Positions 34,179-42,605 of a stretch of 45,578 bases of DNA are shown here, piece by piece. The position numbers and the translations under genes were made by a program. Location: the NCBI GenBank assembly GCA_017642535.1, contig JAGCOW010000063.1:1-45578 (forward strand), written 5' to 3'. Origin of the DNA: Bacteroidales bacterium (GTDB lineage Bacteria; Bacteroidota; Bacteroidia; Bacteroidales; UBA1715). How positions within the stretch are numbered: position 1 is the stretch's first letter; each line of letters starts with the position of its first letter. The notes below the pieces were generated by a model. It was given only the letters and a program-made list of their open reading frames with translations, did no database searches and was not told the origin of the DNA.

Positions 34179-34708
34179 TCAGTGGTGATTTAAGAGGACG
34201 AATTATAAACGCTCCCAAGGATTTTGACTTGCGACCCACTACCGATAGGGCAAAAGAAGGTTTGTTCAATATTCTGAATAACGAATTTGATTTTTCGGAA
34301 ATCTCTCTTTTGGATTTGTTTTCGGGTATCGGCAGCATTTCGTTTGAATCGGCTTCACGTGGTTGCACCGACATTGTAAGTGTTGAAAAAAATGCGAAAC
34401 ATGCTTCTTTCATAAAAAAAACAGCAAATGACTTGAAAATCAAGGGGATGAAAGTTCTTGTGTCGGAAACTCGTGATTTTTTGAAAATCGCAAATCGTGA
34501 ATTTTCCGTCATTTTTGCCGATCCTCCATATAATTTGCCATGGTTACAGGATTTGCCCGATTTGATTTATGCAAGCAAGGCAGTCAACGACGATACGTTG
34601 GTGATTGTTGAACATCCTGAATCGTTTGATTTCTCGCAACATCCTCATTTTGCTCGTTTATGTAAATACGGGAAAGTGCATTTTTCGTTTTTCCGCTCAA
34701 AAAAATAA
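34169..34708 (+). CDS. rsmD: 16S rRNA (guanine(966)-N(2))-methyltransferase RsmD
   Basis: The start at 34169 (MRIISGDLRGRII) gives 179 residues and matches the conserved N-terminus; an in-frame start at 34154 is not conserved. The Rossmann methyltransferase motifs are LLDLFSGIGSISFESASRG (SAM binding) and IFADPPYNLPW (the DPPY catalytic motif). RPTTDRAKEGLFNIL is the substrate-binding loop. RsmD methylates G966 of 16S rRNA late in 30S assembly. It overlaps the DUF3822 gene by 10 bp and is followed after 12 bp by the VWA protein gene. Confidence 0.95.
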   Translation: MRIISGDLRGRIINAPKDFDLRPTTDRAKEGLFNILNNEFDFSEISLLDLFSGIGSISFESASRGCTDIVSVEKNAKHASFIKKTANDLKIKGMKVLVSETRDFLKIANREFSVIFADPPYNLPWLQDLPDLIYASKAVNDDTLVIVEHPESFDFSQHPHFARLCKYGKVHFSFFRSKK

Positions 34709-34720
34709 TCGTGTATTGCC

Positions 34721-36811
34721 ATGCACATATTTGCCGAATATACGTTGTGGTTGCTTCCAATTTGCGTGATAATTGGTGTAGGACTTGCGTTGTTTCTGTA
34801 TTATAAGGAAACAAAGTTGAAAGATGCGCCACTCTGGTTGCGACGATTATTGATTGGGTTACGTGCATTTGCAATCTCATTCGTCTTGTTTTTGTTGCTC
34901 GGTCCATTTCTTGAAATGAAACGGCAAAAAATCGAGAAACCGACTATCGTTTTCCTACACGATAACTCGGCTTCGCTTGTACAACAAAAGGATTCGTCGT
35001 TTTATCAGACGAAATATAAGGAAAGCTACCAACGCATTATTTCCGAGTTACAAAATGCGTATCAAGTTGCCACATATACATTTGGTGCCGACGTAATTGC
35101 GAGTGATTCATTGACCTATACGGAACAGGAAACGAACATTTCTGGTGCGTTGCAAGACATTTCAACTCGGTATTACAATCAAAACATTGGTGCCGTGATT
35201 CTTGCGTCCGACGGTATTTACAACAAGGGAGAAAATCCCAAATATGCCATAAAGGATTTTCCGTCGGCTATGCCTATTTATACGATAGCGTTGGGCGACA
35301 CGGTGCAAGAATGTGATAATGTCATTGCCAAAGTGCTTCATAATCAGATTGCTTTCCGAGGTAATCCGTTTGCCATAAAAGTTTCGGTGGAATCACACGC
35401 ACTGAAGGGCAACGTGTCGAAATTGAGAATCCTTGACGGAAAAACTGTCGTGTTCGAGACCTCTGTTCGTTCCGAACAAGAACATACCTATAAGACTATT
35501 GACTGCAAAATACAAGCGTCGGAAATTGGGCAAAAAATATATACGGTTGAAATAGAACACTTTGACCAGGAAATTAGTGAGAAAAATAATTCCTACACAT
35601 TTGCTGTCGATGTGTTGGAAAGCCGTCAGAAAATTCTTCTTGTCTATGACGCAGTTCACCCCGATATTGCTGCCGTACGCCGTGCTATCGAGAATAACAA
35701 AAATTATGAATGTTCGATAGTAAAAGTCGGAAAGGATAAATTACCTCCGCTACAAGAATGTAACTGCTTGATATTGTGTGGCATGAAGGATTTCTCCGTA
35801 CAAGGGAAACATATCCTTTCCGAAGCAATTCAGATTGGAATCCCGTGTTTGTTGCTGAATGTGGGCAATTCGTTACAAGCTCTGAACGAGTTGCATTTAG
35901 GTATGGAAATTTCAAATTTCAGAAATTCGTTTGATGAGGTGAAACCTCGTTTGGAATCGGATTTTTCGCTGTTTTCTTTGGATGAAGCGAGTAAGACGTT
36001 GTTGTCGCAAGCCCCGCCGTTGTTTGCTCCGTATGGTACCTATAATACAGGTGTTTTGTGTCGAACGCTCTGTTACCAACAAATAGGTTCGGTTGATACC
36101 GAACGACCGTTGATTACTTTTTCGGAAACGCAAGGTGTAAAAATCGGCTTGGTTTTGGGCGAAGGCTTGTGGCGTTGGCGTTTGTACGCACAAAAAGAAC
36201 TGGGTGACTTTGAGCCATTCGATTCCTTTGTGAATAAAATGCTTGCATATTTGGCATTAACCGAAAAAAGAGAATTTTTTGTCGTTTCGGGAGAACAAAT
36301 TGTATTTGATAATCAAGATGTTACTTTTTCTGCTGAATTATATGACAAAAGTTATGAAGCCGTGCCGAATCAAGAAATCACACTGGTTATAACAAATGAA
36401 AACGGCAAAGAATATCCATTTATTTTTTCAGCAAAAGACAATTTTTATGCTCTCAATGCGGGTAAGTTTCCTCTTGGAAAATATGGCTACAAAGCATCGG
36501 TTACGTATGATAACTCGGTGCTGACGAAAAAAGGTTCTTTTTTAGTGATGCCTATGCAACTTGAAGCGCAACAAACTCGGGCAAACCATTCCGTTTTATC
36601 AGATTTGTCGGAGCAAACGGGAGGAAAGATGTATTTGGCAAAGGATTGTGAGTCGATAGTGAACGATTTGCAGGAAAATAAAAACATTGTTTCGGTGGCA
36701 CACTCAATTCGTAGTCGCAATTTGTTTGTAGATTTACCGTTGATATTGATAATCATATTGTTATATACTTCAGCAGAATGGTTTTTACGAAAATATTATG
36801 CAACGTATTAG
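34721..36811 (+). CDS. Large membrane protein with von Willebrand A-like domain
   Basis: The 696-residue protein has two membrane helices near the N-terminus (about 8-27 and 42-65), a long extracytoplasmic or cytosolic part, and a C-terminal helix (about 668-690). A VWA-like region follows helix 2, with a MIDAS-type VFLHDNSASL (DxSxS) and a later ILASDGIYNKG. The middle part is beta-rich, with Ig-like segments, and has a GATase1-like stretch (KKILLVYDAVHPDIAAVRR-type order at about 305). Such proteins accompany BatA-type systems, but no AAA/MoxR ATPase is present. It overlaps DUF4159 by 14 bp, and the two probably act together. Confidence 0.82.
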   Translation: MHIFAEYTLWLLPICVIIGVGLALFLYYKETKLKDAPLWLRRLLIGLRAFAISFVLFLLLGPFLEMKRQKIEKPTIVFLHDNSASLVQQKDSSFYQTKYKESYQRIISELQNAYQVATYTFGADVIASDSLTYTEQETNISGALQDISTRYYNQNIGAVILASDGIYNKGENPKYAIKDFPSAMPIYTIALGDTVQECDNVIAKVLHNQIAFRGNPFAIKVSVESHALKGNVSKLRILDGKTVVFETSVRSEQEHTYKTIDCKIQASEIGQKIYTVEIEHFDQEISEKNNSYTFAVDVLESRQKILLVYDAVHPDIAAVRRAIENNKNYECSIVKVGKDKLPPLQECNCLILCGMKDFSVQGKHILSEAIQIGIPCLLLNVGNSLQALNELHLGMEISNFRNSFDEVKPRLESDFSLFSLDEASKTLLSQAPPLFAPYGTYNTGVLCRTLCYQQIGSVDTERPLITFSETQGVKIGLVLGEGLWRWRLYAQKELGDFEPFDSFVNKMLAYLALTEKREFFVVSGEQIVFDNQDVTFSAELYDKSYEAVPNQEITLVITNENGKEYPFIFSAKDNFYALNAGKFPLGKYGYKASVTYDNSVLTKKGSFLVMPMQLEAQQTRANHSVLSDLSEQTGGKMYLAKDCESIVNDLQENKNIVSVAHSIRSRNLFVDLPLILIIILLYTSAEWFLRKYYATY

Positions 36812-37463
36812 TTTGAAAAATATAATTCTTTGTTTGCTGATGGTTTTGTGTTCCGTTGGTACGTCGATGGCGCAGTCATCTGTCAAAATTGGCGTTGTGA
36901 AATATTACGGCGGAGGCGATTGGTACGGCAATCCTACGTCAGTCCCCAATTTGGTGAAATTTTGCAACGAAAATCTTAAGATGAATGCGGAAACGGGTAC
37001 CGTTGAGGTAGGAAGTCCTGATATATATAATTTTGCGATGGTGCATCTGACTGGTCACGGAAATGTCGTGTTTTCAAATGCTGACGTGAAAAATCTTCGA
37101 GAATATCTTCTTTCTGGAGGTTTTTTGCATATAGATGATAATTACGGGCTTGACAAATACATTCGGCGAGAAATGAAAAAAGTTTTTCCCGATGTTGATT
37201 TTGTTGAATTGCCGTCAAATCATCCTATCTACAATCAGCAGTATTCTTTCCCGAAAGGACTACCCAAAATACACGAACATGACGGCAAGCCGGCGCAAGG
37301 TTTCGGCTTGATTGTCGATGGTCGTTTGGTTTGCTTCTATACTTATGAGTGCGATTTAGGCGATGGTTGGGAAAATCCCGAAGTCCATTCCGACACACAG
37401 GAAATTCATCAAACGGCATTACAAATGGGTGCCAATATCGTACAATATATTTGTACGCACTAA
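36798..37463 (+). CDS. DUF4159 family exported protein
   Basis: The 221-residue protein has a signal peptide (MQRISLKNIILCLLMVLCSV, to about residue 26). DUF4159 motifs follow: KIGVVKYYGGGDWYGNPTSV, MVHLTGHGNVVFSNADV, LREYLLSGGFLHIDDNYGLD and EIHQTALQMGANIVQYI. The fold is expected to be flavodoxin- or GATase1-like. It overlaps the VWA gene by 14 bp, a pairing also seen in other Bacteroidota. The function is unknown; export places it in the periplasm, next to the VWA protein. Its 3' end overlaps that of the convergent Pif1-like gene by 4 bp. Confidence 0.88.
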   Translation: MQRISLKNIILCLLMVLCSVGTSMAQSSVKIGVVKYYGGGDWYGNPTSVPNLVKFCNENLKMNAETGTVEVGSPDIYNFAMVHLTGHGNVVFSNADVKNLREYLLSGGFLHIDDNYGLDKYIRREMKKVFPDVDFVELPSNHPIYNQQYSFPKGLPKIHEHDGKPAQGFGLIVDGRLVCFYTYECDLGDGWENPEVHSDTQEIHQTALQMGANIVQYICTH

Positions 37464-39703
37464 TAAGCTCCGCTTTCTCGTGCAGCACACACAAATCGTA
37501 TGTCCTGATAATCTGTGTCGGGCAGAAAAGCTTTCAGTTCACTCACAGAATCATTCGGATGTGCCGAGATAGTTTTTAGAATTCGTTGTAAAGTGTCCTC
37601 GGGAATCAAGTCGCGCACGTCGATTTCACCTTCGGCAACGAAATATTCCAAGTGTTTGCAAATAGTATTGACGGTCAATCCTCGTTCTGCTGCAATGTCG
37701 GAAATGCTATTCCCTTCGCTATAGAGTAAAAACGAGATTTCTTTAGTAGAATATTTTTTCTCGTCGTACTTCGTCTGCTTTTTCTTCGCCTTCTTTTTCT
37801 CTTCGGCTTTTTTCAAGAACATTTTTCGCCGTGCTTCCAAATCCACGGGAACGTCAAGGTTTTCTTTGTTGAGTTGTTTTCCCGATATTGCCGACTCCAA
37901 CATTCGCAGACATTTTTTTATTTTTATTTCTTGATTGAAAAATGTGAGTTCAAGCGACTGTAAATCAGCAATATATTGTTTCGTTTTTGAAACTGTCGAG
38001 GCCTTGCCGACAATGTCGTAAATGCCTTCGGAAATTTCCTCAAACAAAGGAGCAAAATAGGTAACCGACGCTTCTATTCTTTGTTGTAATAATTTGTTAT
38101 TATGCTGATTGATAATGAATTGCAGCTGTATTGAAAATTTCTGTGCCGTTTCAACAATGGTGTCCACTTTGGGCGTCAGTTGTTCTATGTCAGCTTTGAA
38201 AAGATGTTTCGACGAACGTTCGTCTTCTGCCACGTCGTAGTCGGAAAGATGTTCGGAAAATTCATCCTTGAGATTTGAAAAGTCAAAGGTCGAAAGCGTT
38301 GTTTGTTCTATATATTTTTGAAATTCAACGGCATAAATGCGTTCAATTTCGTCGCCATCTTTTTTATCGTTTGTAAAGTCAATCACTCGTTTGTCTTGTT
38401 CGGGGAAATCATCCACAATCGGTTCCGAAAGCACCAGCCCATCAAGTGATTCAAGTCGCGAAAGTGCCACGTAAATCTGTCCGGGAGCAAATGCTTCTGA
38501 CACGTCGATGATTGCCCGTTTGAAAGTAAGGCCTTGACTTTTGTGTACCGTGACGGCCCATGCCAACTTTATGGGATATGCGGTGAACGTGCCCAATGTT
38601 TCTTTGTTGATTTGACCTGTTTCTTTGTCCAACGTGTACCTGACGTTTTCCCACGTGTATTTGTCAACTGTCACGATTTGTCCCGTTTCGGGGAAAATCA
38701 CCGATATTTCATTGCCTTCGAGTTTGTATATTTCTCCGATTTTTCCGTTGTAATAATGTTCTCCCTGAAAAAAGTCATTTTTGATGAACATTATTTGTGC
38801 CCCTTCTTTCAATTCCATCTCAAGATTGAGTGGATATAGGTTTTCGGGGAATGTGCCTGTTATTTCTGCAGAATAGAACTCAGAACGGGTTTTTAGTTTT
38901 CGCAGTTTGCTGTCGTTTATCGCCTCGGCTTTCTTGTTGTGCGTAGTAATGAAAATATAAGGCTTTTTCCGTGGTGGTTCAAAGTTTGGTATGTAATGTT
39001 TGTTGAGCTCGTTTATGTCTTTTTGTACAAACTTGTTGTTTCTGAGATTGTTAAGGATTTCAATAAAAAGTTTGTTGTCTTGACGATATATTTTTTCAAG
39101 TTCAAGCACTAACGGTTGCTCATTTTTCAGAACAAGTGCATCGAAAAAATACATACTGCTATAATATTGTTTCAGAAAATTCCATTCGTCATTTTTTACA
39201 ACGGGCGGAAGTTGTAGCATATCGCCAATGAAAAGGACTTGTACGCCACCAAACGGTTCGTTTCTTCTTCGACGAATAGAACGAAGAGCAACGTCAATAG
39301 CATCAAGCAAATCGGCACGAAGCATACTCACTTCGTCAATCACCAACAATTCCATCTTTCGCAGAATGCTTCGTTTCCACCCCGACATTTTTGAAACTTC
39401 TTTGGGAACTTTTTTCAGTGGCAGTACGGCAAACGGAATCTCATTTTCGGAGAAATCGAGTGCAGGGGCGTAGCAGCCCGGGGGCAATTGAAACATAGAA
39501 TGTATTGTTACTCCGCCCGCATTCAACGCCGCGATGCCAGTGGGTGCAACGATTACGACGCTTTTGTGCGTATGTTCCACAATGTTTTTTAGTAACGTGG
39601 TTTTTCCCGTTCCTGCTTTTCCTGTAAGGAAAATTGATTTGCTCGTTCCGTTTATGAATCGGATTACTTGGAGAGCAGCTTTGTTATCATCAAAATTCAT
39701 CAT
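37460..39703 (-). CDS. Pif1-like helicase with RecQ-type C-terminal HTH domain
   Basis: The 747-residue protein has the helicase core at about 1-430: Walker A ([12 protein letters not shown]), motif Ia ([15 protein letters not shown]), Walker B ([12 protein letters not shown]), motif III ([13 protein letters not shown]) and the C-terminal motifs [19 protein letters not shown] and [15 protein letters not shown] helical, probably coiled middle follows at about 480-640 with a Lys-rich stretch. The C-terminal 100 residues form a winged or helix-turn-helix domain resembling HTH_40 of RecQ-like proteins ([20 protein letters not shown]). Translation may begin at 39703 or 39700. It probably unwinds structured DNA 5' to 3', as in the Pif1 family. 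Confidence 0.9.
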   Translation of the reverse strand: MMNFDDNKAALQVIRFINGTSKSIFLTGKAGTGKTTLLKNIVEHTHKSVVIVAPTGIAALNAGGVTIHSMFQLPPGCYAPALDFSENEIPFAVLPLKKVPKEVSKMSGWKRSILRKMELLVIDEVSMLRADLLDAIDVALRSIRRRRNEPFGGVQVLFIGDMLQLPPVVKNDEWNFLKQYYSSMYFFDALVLKNEQPLVLELEKIYRQDNKLFIEILNNLRNNKFVQKDINELNKHYIPNFEPPRKKPYIFITTHNKKAEAINDSKLRKLKTRSEFYSAEITGTFPENLYPLNLEMELKEGAQIMFIKNDFFQGEHYYNGKIGEIYKLEGNEISVIFPETGQIVTVDKYTWENVRYTLDKETGQINKETLGTFTAYPIKLAWAVTVHKSQGLTFKRAIIDVSEAFAPGQIYVALSRLESLDGLVLSEPIVDDFPEQDKRVIDFTNDKKDGDEIERIYAVEFQKYIEQTTLSTFDFSNLKDEFSEHLSDYDVAEDERSSKHLFKADIEQLTPKVDTIVETAQKFSIQLQFIINQHNNKLLQQRIEASVTYFAPLFEEISEGIYDIVGKASTVSKTKQYIADLQSLELTFFNQEIKIKKCLRMLESAISGKQLNKENLDVPVDLEARRKMFLKKAEEKKKAKKKQTKYDEKKYSTKEISFLLYSEGNSISDIAAERGLTVNTICKHLEYFVAEGEIDVRDLIPEDTLQRILKTISAHPNDSVSELKAFLPDTDYQDIRFVCAARESGAY

Positions 39704-39725
39704 GTTTTATTAATTTGGTGTGGTG

Positions 39726-39733
39726 CAAAGGTA
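39726..39733 (-). promoter_or_regulatory. Bacteroidota -7 promoter element for the Pif1-like gene
   Basis: The minus strand reads TACCTTTG, a perfect TAnnTTTG, 22 bp before the ATG at 39703. It is only 8 bp from the plus-strand tyrS box. Confidence 0.6.
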
Positions 39734-39741
39734 AAAAAAAC

Positions 39742-39749
39742 TATCTTTG
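39742..39749 (+). promoter_or_regulatory. Bacteroidota -7 promoter element for tyrS
   Basis: TATCTTTG is a perfect TAnnTTTG, 16 bp before the tyrS ATG. A TTTG at 39714-39717 is a possible -33 element, with slightly long spacing (24 bp). Confidence 0.6.
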
Positions 39750-39765
39750 CAAAAAAATTAAGTTG

Positions 39766-41058
39766 ATGAATTTTATAGAAGAATTGAAGTGGAGGGGAAT
39801 GCTCCACGACATAATGCCGGGAACGGAAGAACAATTACAGAAAGAAATGACGACAGCGTATGTCGGTATTGACCCAACAGCCGATTCGTTACATATAGGA
39901 CATCTTTGTGGCGTGATGATGTTGCGTCACTTCCAACGTTGTGGCCACAAACCCATTGCCTTGCTTGGTGGTGCCACAGGTATGATTGGCGACCCTTCGG
40001 GCAAGTCGGCAGAACGAAATTTGCTTGACGAGGCAACGCTTAATCATAATGTAGAGTGCATTAGAAAACAGTTGGAACATTTCCTTGATTTCAACGGCAA
40101 GGAACCGAATGCGGCAGAATTGGTCAACAACTACGATTGGATGAAAGATTATACGTTCCTTGATTTTGCTCGGAATGTTGGAAAGTTGATTACCGTTAAC
40201 TATATGATGGCGAAGGATTCTGTGAAAAAACGTTTCAACGGCGAATATTCCAGTGGTATGAGTTTCACGGAATTTACTTACCAATTGTTGCAAGGATATG
40301 ATTTCGTTTATTTGAACAAACATAAAAACTGCAAACTCCAAATGGGCGGTTCCGACCAATGGGGTAACATTACCACGGGAACGGAGCTGATTCGTCGTAT
40401 GAACGGCACCGAGGCGTTTGCGTTGACTTGTCCTTTGATTACCAAAGCCGACGGCGGTAAATTTGGCAAAACCGAAAGTGGAAATATATGGCTTGATCGT
40501 CGTTATACTTCTCCATATAAATTCTATCAATTCTGGCTGAATGTGAGTGATGACGACGCGAAGAAGTATATAAAAATCTTCACGATGATTTCGAAGGAAG
40601 AGATAGAATCGTTGATTGCAGAACACGAACAAGCTCCTCATCTGAGATTGTTGCAAAAACGTCTTGCTCAGGAAGTTACGACAATGGTTCACAGCAAGGA
40701 AGATTATGATGCAGCCGTAGAGGCGTCAAATATCTTGTTTGGAAATGCTACAAGCGATTCGCTGAAAAAACTTGATAAGGAAACATTCCTTTCAGTGTTT
40801 GAAGGCGTTCCTCTTTTCCAAGTTGCAAAATCGGAGATTGAGCAGGGAATGCCTATCTTGAATTTGTTGGCAGAAAAAACGAACATTTTTCCGAGCAAGG
40901 GCGAAGCTCGTAAAATGATTCAAGGTGGTGGCGTGAGCGTAAATAAAGCCAAGGTTGATTCTATCGATATGCAAATTACGACCAACGATATCCTCAACGG
41001 AGCATACATTTTGCTTCAACGAGGAAAGAAGAATTATTATATTGTTGAAGTGAAGTAA
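39766..41058 (+). CDS. tyrS: Tyrosine-tRNA ligase
   Basis: The start at 39766 ([19 protein letters not shown]) gives a 430-residue class I synthetase that charges tRNA-Tyr. The HIGH signature is at 43-46 (DSLHIGHL) and the KMSKS-type loop is KFGKT near 232. The Tyr-binding region QLLQGYDF and [10 protein letters not shown] is present. A C-terminal S4 RNA-binding domain starts near residue 360 ([19 protein letters not shown]). The longer in-frame start at 39715 lies upstream of the promoter and is rejected. It is divergent from the Pif1-like gene. Confidence 0.97.
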   Translation: MNFIEELKWRGMLHDIMPGTEEQLQKEMTTAYVGIDPTADSLHIGHLCGVMMLRHFQRCGHKPIALLGGATGMIGDPSGKSAERNLLDEATLNHNVECIRKQLEHFLDFNGKEPNAAELVNNYDWMKDYTFLDFARNVGKLITVNYMMAKDSVKKRFNGEYSSGMSFTEFTYQLLQGYDFVYLNKHKNCKLQMGGSDQWGNITTGTELIRRMNGTEAFALTCPLITKADGGKFGKTESGNIWLDRRYTSPYKFYQFWLNVSDDDAKKYIKIFTMISKEEIESLIAEHEQAPHLRLLQKRLAQEVTTMVHSKEDYDAAVEASNILFGNATSDSLKKLDKETFLSVFEGVPLFQVAKSEIEQGMPILNLLAEKTNIFPSKGEARKMIQGGGVSVNKAKVDSIDMQITTNDILNGAYILLQRGKKNYYIVEVK

Positions 41059-41079
41059 TTGCATATTAGAGAATTTTTA

Positions 41080-41087
41080 TACATTTG
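41080..41087 (+). promoter_or_regulatory. Bacteroidota promoter for psd-mqnA
   Basis: TACATTTG matches TAnnTTTG perfectly, with a TTG 18 bp upstream (41059-41061). It is 14 bp before the psd ATG. Confidence 0.6.
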
Positions 41088-41101
41088 AAGAAAAAAAATA
41101 T

Positions 41102-41752
41102 ATGAAAATACATAAAGAAGGTTCCACCATCATAATTTTAGTACTTGGAGTTTTGTGTCTTTTGAATTTGTATTTAAATCAAATTCACGTTAATCCGATA
41201 CTATTTTGGTCGGTATTTGCTGTTTCGGTTGTGTTCTTCCTTGCTATTGTGAGTTTTTTCAGAATGCCGAATCGTCAATTGACACAAGATGCGAACGCTT
41301 TGATAGCTCCAGCCGATGGCGAAATTGTAGTGATAGAAGACGTGGTTGAAAATGATTATCTTCATTCCGACTGCAAGCAAATTTCAATTTTTATGTCGCC
41401 GCTGAACGTGCACGTAAACCGTTATCCAATTGCAGGAACAGTGCTCGAAAGCGATCATCACGATGGTGTTAAGTTGCCTGCGTTCAATCCGAAGTCGTCA
41501 ACAAAAAACGAGCGTACATCAATCTTGATGGATACCAATTGTGGCAAAATTTTATGTCGCCAAATTGCGGGTGCAGTTGCCCGAAGAATTGTTTGTTATG
41601 CCGAAGCGGGAAGTCAAGTTGAACAAAATCAGGAACTTGGATTTATAAAATTTGGCTCTCGAGTTGATTTGTTCATTCCCAAAGATTTGAAAATAGAAGT
41701 CTCGATGAACCAGAAGGTGAGAGGCGGACAGACGGTGATTGCCAGAAAATAA
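41102..41752 (+). CDS. psd: Phosphatidylserine decarboxylase proenzyme
   Basis: The 216-residue short-form enzyme turns phosphatidylserine into phosphatidylethanolamine in the inner membrane. Two membrane helices (about 9-26 and 33-52) anchor it. Then come the IAPADGEI block, FMSPLNVHVNRYPIAGTV (with the catalytic His region), and the self-cleavage site in FIKFGSRVDLF. Cleavage between Gly185 and Ser186 would leave the pyruvoyl prosthetic group on Ser186. Length and motifs match the Bacteroidota type. The pssA gene that often follows is absent; mqnA follows by TAATG overlap. Confidence 0.94.
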   Translation: MKIHKEGSTIIILVLGVLCLLNLYLNQIHVNPILFWSVFAVSVVFFLAIVSFFRMPNRQLTQDANALIAPADGEIVVIEDVVENDYLHSDCKQISIFMSPLNVHVNRYPIAGTVLESDHHDGVKLPAFNPKSSTKNERTSILMDTNCGKILCRQIAGAVARRIVCYAEAGSQVEQNQELGFIKFGSRVDLFIPKDLKIEVSMNQKVRGGQTVIARK

Positions 41753-42501
41753 TGAAAACGCGTGTTTCAATTATAGATTATAGCAACACGATTCCCTTTA
41801 CGTATGGATTATTACGAAGTAAGCCGTTACAATCGCTTGCTTCGTTTTCGTTTGGATATCCTGCACAAGTAGCACAAATGTTGTGTTCCAACGAGGTTGA
41901 CTTGTCAATAATCTCGATAGGTGCCATTCCGTCGATTCCCGATGCACAGATTATTTCCAATTATTGCATAAGTGCCTCACAACGAGTTGATTCCGTATTG
42001 TTGTGTTCCAATAAACCTTTGGATGAAGTCTCCGTGATAACGCTTGATTATCAGTCTCGTACAACCAATATTTTGGTGCAAATTTTGGCAAAATATGTGT
42101 GGAACATTACTCCAAAATTTCAAATGAGTGAATCTGGCTATGAATTGAAAGACGATTCGTCTGCAAAAATAATAATAGGGGATAGGGCATTGCAAAACGC
42201 GCACAAATTTGCTTTTGTATATGATTTGGCAAAAGAATGGTACGAGGCCTTTCATTTGCCCTTTGTTTTTGCCGCATGGGTTGCTAACAAACAGTTACCA
42301 CAGAATTTTGTCGAAGAATTTAACGCAGCTTGCAAATATGGCGTAGAACACATAGATGACGCGATTGCTTCAATGCACAAAACATTTTCATTCGATATCG
42401 TTAACTATTTGTATCATAGCGTTGAATTTGAATTGTCGGAACAAAAGCGACAATCAATGGAACTGTATTTTGAAAAGGCACGCGAGATGCAGCTTTTGTA
42501 A
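41752..42501 (+). CDS. mqnA: Chorismate dehydratase MqnA (futalosine menaquinone pathway)
   Basis: The 249-residue protein has the MqnA pattern: RVSIIDYSNTIPFTYGLL at the start, VDLSIISIGAIPSIPD, IISNYCISASQRVDSVLLCS, and ITLDYQSRTTNILVQIL. MqnA converts chorismate to 3-enolpyruvyl-benzoate, the first step of the futalosine route to menaquinone. It is a periplasmic-binding-protein-like fold without a signal peptide, so it is cytoplasmic. Its start overlaps the psd stop by one base. Other mqn genes are not in the window. The ABC-type solute-binding relatives are excluded because an N-terminal signal is missing. Confidence 0.9.
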   Translation: MKTRVSIIDYSNTIPFTYGLLRSKPLQSLASFSFGYPAQVAQMLCSNEVDLSIISIGAIPSIPDAQIISNYCISASQRVDSVLLCSNKPLDEVSVITLDYQSRTTNILVQILAKYVWNITPKFQMSESGYELKDDSSAKIIIGDRALQNAHKFAFVYDLAKEWYEAFHLPFVFAAWVANKQLPQNFVEEFNAACKYGVEHIDDAIASMHKTFSFDIVNYLYHSVEFELSEQKRQSMELYFEKAREMQLL

Positions 42502-42574
42502 CCGCAAATGCTTTGCGAAATCAGTCTCGTAACAATAAAATTACCATTTATACCATTTCAATCAGCAAAATGTG

Positions 42575-42582
42575 TACCTTTG
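42575..42582 (+). promoter_or_regulatory. Bacteroidota -7 promoter element for the lyase-fabG unit
   Basis: TACCTTTG is a perfect TAnnTTTG, 23 bp before the ATG at 42606. Confidence 0.6.
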
Positions 42583-42605
42583 TCTTGTTTCAAATTTGAA
42601 CAATA

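Noticed and set aside
39889..40692. 267-residue open frame on the minus strand within tyrS
   Set aside because: Antisense shadow of a well-conserved gene; no family resemblance and no promoter or ribosome-binding site.
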